A stretch of 64,000 nucleotides of DNA from CALJFL01 sp039964455. GTDB taxonomy: Bacteria; Pseudomonadota; Gammaproteobacteria; Pseudomonadales; Halieaceae. The notes below the pieces were generated by a model. It had not been told where the DNA came from, made no database searches, and saw only the letters and a list, made by a program, of their open reading frames with translations. A program made the translations under genes and the position numbers. The first letter of the stretch is position 1. The number at the start of each line of letters is the position of its first letter. The stretch is taken from positions 124,001-188,000 of the forward strand of contig JBDVXK010000012.1 in the NCBI GenBank assembly GCA_039964455.1, given 5' to 3'. Positions 62,175-64,000 of the stretch are shown here, piece after piece.

Positions 62175-63182
62175 GTGACTGACAGGAATCGTTTTGTGAT
62201 TAAGCGTCGTTTCTTTCTGCAAGCAGCAGTGCTTTCTGCGTTGAGTGCCCGCAGTATGGCCAATAGTTGTTATGCGCCATACACCAGCCCTGATGCTGCA
62301 CTGCCCATGGGTCCCTTTGACGGAAATTCCACCGCCGATCAAGTCGTTGCGCAACTAGACCTTACGGGCAAGACCGCGGTGGTAACGGGCTGTAATTCTG
62401 GCCTGGGCCTTGAAACCATGCGCGCGCTCACGTCGCGAGGGGCCACAGTCATTGGCACTGCGCGCAATGCAGAAAAAGCCGAGAAGGCCTGCGCTGCTTT
62501 CGGCGAGAGCGCCATACCAGTGGTTCTGGAGCTTAGCGACTGGGATTCGGCGAGAGCCTGTGCTGCCAGCATCACAGCAATGAACAAGCCTATCGACATG
62601 CTCATCTGTAATGCGGGCATCATGGCCTTACCTGAGCTTAGATTAGCGAATGGTATCGAGCTGCAATTTGCGGTCAATCATCTCGGACACTTCGTTTTCA
62701 CCAATGGTCTGATCGAATCAATCAAGCGCGCAGACCAGGGCCGCATCGTAATGGTCAGTAGTTGTGCCCACAATAACGCACCAGAAGTAGGTATCGATTT
62801 CGATAATCTGGATGGCTCCCAGTCCTATGAGGCCTGGACGGCCTATGGCCGCTCGAAACTGGCAAACGGACTCTACGCCGCCGAGCTGGCGCGCCGACTC
62901 AAAGACACCGGGGTTACCGCCAACTCCCTGCACCCAGGTGTGATTCAAACCAATCTGGGACGGCATTTGGACACGCCTGCTCGCGATCCCAACGACCCTG
63001 TCTACAACAAGGACATAGCCCAGGGCGCCGCCACCCAGTGCTATGTGGCCGCTCATCCTACTGCCGCGCCAATCAGCGGTCAGTACTTTGCTGACTGTAA
63101 CCCTGCGACCGCAAATCCCTTGATGTATGACGAAGATCTGGCAGCACGTTTGTGGCAGGTTTCCGAACAGCTAACAGGCTGA
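62175..63182 (+). CDS. SDR-family oxidoreductase with RR leader
   Basis: 335 residues starting GTG, 2 bases after the hydrolase stop. The N-terminal VIKRRFFLQAAVLSALSARSMA looks like a Tat-type leader, then classical SDR motifs: TGCNSGLG (about 71-78), NAG, S195/S196 and YGRSK (Y224, K228). It resembles retinol dehydrogenase/WWOX-like SDRs. The leader and partner genes suggest an exported enzyme, unlike normal cytoplasmic SDRs. Export is inferred from the leader only. Confidence 0.88.
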   Translation: MTDRNRFVIKRRFFLQAAVLSALSARSMANSCYAPYTSPDAALPMGPFDGNSTADQVVAQLDLTGKTAVVTGCNSGLGLETMRALTSRGATVIGTARNAEKAEKACAAFGESAIPVVLELSDWDSARACAASITAMNKPIDMLICNAGIMALPELRLANGIELQFAVNHLGHFVFTNGLIESIKRADQGRIVMVSSCAHNNAPEVGIDFDNLDGSQSYEAWTAYGRSKLANGLYAAELARRLKDTGVTANSLHPGVIQTNLGRHLDTPARDPNDPVYNKDIAQGAATQCYVAAHPTAAPISGQYFADCNPATANPLMYDEDLAARLWQVSEQLTG

Positions 63183-63211
63183 ACTTAATTTAAAGGACTA
63201 AAACAATACCC

Positions 63212-64000
63212 ATGATAAGCAGAGCAGCCATAGTGGGCCTGGTGGCCGCAAGCCCCCTGTTATTCTTAATGGCTGCAGTCGCTGCAGCCGGTGAAGAACC
63301 AGACCCATACCATGCTCGCGTTAAGGCCATCCTTACCACTACCCCATTAATCGACGGCCACAACGATATCCCCTATCGCTACAAGATGCGGGTTGACAAT
63401 CACCTTGAGCGACTGGATTTTGGCAGTGACCTCACCAGTTTGGAAAAGCCAACAGATACAGATTTACCGCGAATGCGAGATGGCATGGTCGGTGGGCAAT
63501 TCTGGTCGGTCTACATACCTATCAAGCAGCACGGCGGGGCACCCGGCGATGCCAGCCGGGTACTGGACCAGATTGATCTGGTGAATCGCTTGGTGGCGCG
63601 CTACCCCGACGACCTTGCCATGGCCTACACCGCCGAGGATATCGTGCAGGCCCACAAGCAGGGCAAAATCGCCTCCTTAATCGGCATGGAGGGCGGACAT
63701 GCAATCGAAAACTCGCTGGCCACACTGCGCATGATGCACCAGGCCGGCGCCCGCTATATGACGCTCACGCACGGCAAGGGCTTGCGCTGGGCCGACTCCG
63801 CTACCGACGAACCGCGGCTGGGCGGCCTCAGCCCGTTTGGCAAAGAGGTAGTAAGAGAAATGAATCGACTGGGCATGCTGGTCGATCTGTCACATGTCTC
63901 TCCAGACAGCATGCACAATGCGCTTGATGTCAGCGAGGCTCCCGTGATTTTTTCCCACTCCAATGCCTACGCGGTAACCGCTAATCCCCGCAATGTGCCA
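63212..64000 (+). CDS. Membrane dipeptidase (peptidase M19), truncated by window end
   Basis: 263 residues before the window stops. Signal peptide SRAAIVGLVAASPLLFLMAAVAAAG, then zinc motif LIDGHNDIP (H and D), the bridging Glu in GMEGGHA, and LSHVSP and FSHSNA for the other His ligands: the renal dipeptidase plan. M19 enzymes cleave dipeptides and beta-lactam or similar amide substrates in the periplasm. The start ATG is 30 bases after the SDR stop, with AGGA at 14 bases. The 3' third is missing. Confidence 0.93.
   Translation, partial: MISRAAIVGLVAASPLLFLMAAVAAAGEEPDPYHARVKAILTTTPLIDGHNDIPYRYKMRVDNHLERLDFGSDLTSLEKPTDTDLPRMRDGMVGGQFWSVYIPIKQHGGAPGDASRVLDQIDLVNRLVARYPDDLAMAYTAEDIVQAHKQGKIASLIGMEGGHAIENSLATLRMMHQAGARYMTLTHGKGLRWADSATDEPRLGGLSPFGKEVVREMNRLGMLVDLSHVSPDSMHNALDVSEAPVIFSHSNAYAVTANPRNVP

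Overview
The window is a 64 kb stretch of a chromosome from a Gram-negative bacterium, most likely a marine gammaproteobacterium of the Halieaceae/Cellvibrionales type. This is inferred from gene content and protein style: a TonB-dependent receptor, an RND efflux pump, an outer-membrane beta-barrel, exported enzymes with Tat and lipoprotein signals, and scattered catabolic oxidoreductases (P450, two phytanoyl-CoA-dioxygenase-like proteins, LLM flavin monooxygenase, PQQ alcohol dehydrogenase, haloalkane dehalogenase, DUF1254/1214). No rRNA or single-copy phylogenetic marker is present to settle the assignment.

Layout. 0-1 kb: agmatine-to-putrescine genes (aguA start, aguB). 1-7.6 kb: small membrane protein, HD hydrolase, AttH-like protein, M48 lipoprotein peptidase, LLM oxidoreductase and an ExaC-type aldehyde dehydrogenase. 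7.7-12 kb: P450 plus MDR dehydrogenase behind a perfect palindrome, then a D-aminoacylase-like amidohydrolase. 12-19 kb: small membrane/redox proteins, flavin reductase, DUF3014, PhyH-like dioxygenase, outer-membrane barrel, VOC, RidA, enoyl-CoA hydratase. 19-24 kb: a tightly coupled three-gene unit in which a GAPDH homologue that has lost its catalytic cysteine precedes an intact GAPDH and PEP carboxylase. 24-29 kb: quinone reductase, lipoprotein, then a TetR gene divergent from a PhyH-like dioxygenase/2-hydroxyacid dehydrogenase pair, with two abutting perfect palindromes over a strong promoter. 30-36 kb: MarR divergent from adaptor, RND pump and two hotdog thioesterases in one operon. 36-42 kb: PQQ alcohol dehydrogenase, membrane protein, TonB receptor.

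42.4-48.3 kb is a mosaic accessory island ending at tRNA-Arg(ACG). It holds an IS91 transposase, the 3' relic of an acyl-CoA-dehydrogenase-type monooxygenase, a TetR/haloalkane dehalogenase/DUF1330 cassette between two direct copies of an 11-bp motif, a truncated gene, an IS6-type transposase with a nonsense codon, and a serine-recombinase C-terminal fragment that runs into the tRNA. tRNA-like relic repeats and an IS6 relic lie elsewhere.

48.4-64 kb: small envelope and DUF2452 proteins, thioesterase/nucleotidyltransferase, enoyl-CoA hydratase, GDSL lipoprotein, DUF1254/DUF1214 protein, then a 1210-residue secreted repeat protein with a consensus CRP site at a class I position. The end is a set of exported small-molecule enzymes: a PLP decarboxylase with a Tat-like signal, a secreted alpha/beta hydrolase, an SDR with an RR leader, and a renal-dipeptidase-type enzyme cut by the window end.

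Main leads are the GAPDH pseudoenzyme operon, the exported PLP-decarboxylase/hydrolase/SDR/dipeptidase cluster, the palindrome-controlled PhyH/2-hydroxyacid dehydrogenase module, and the efflux-thioesterase operon. All functional pairings are inferences from family membership and gene order.
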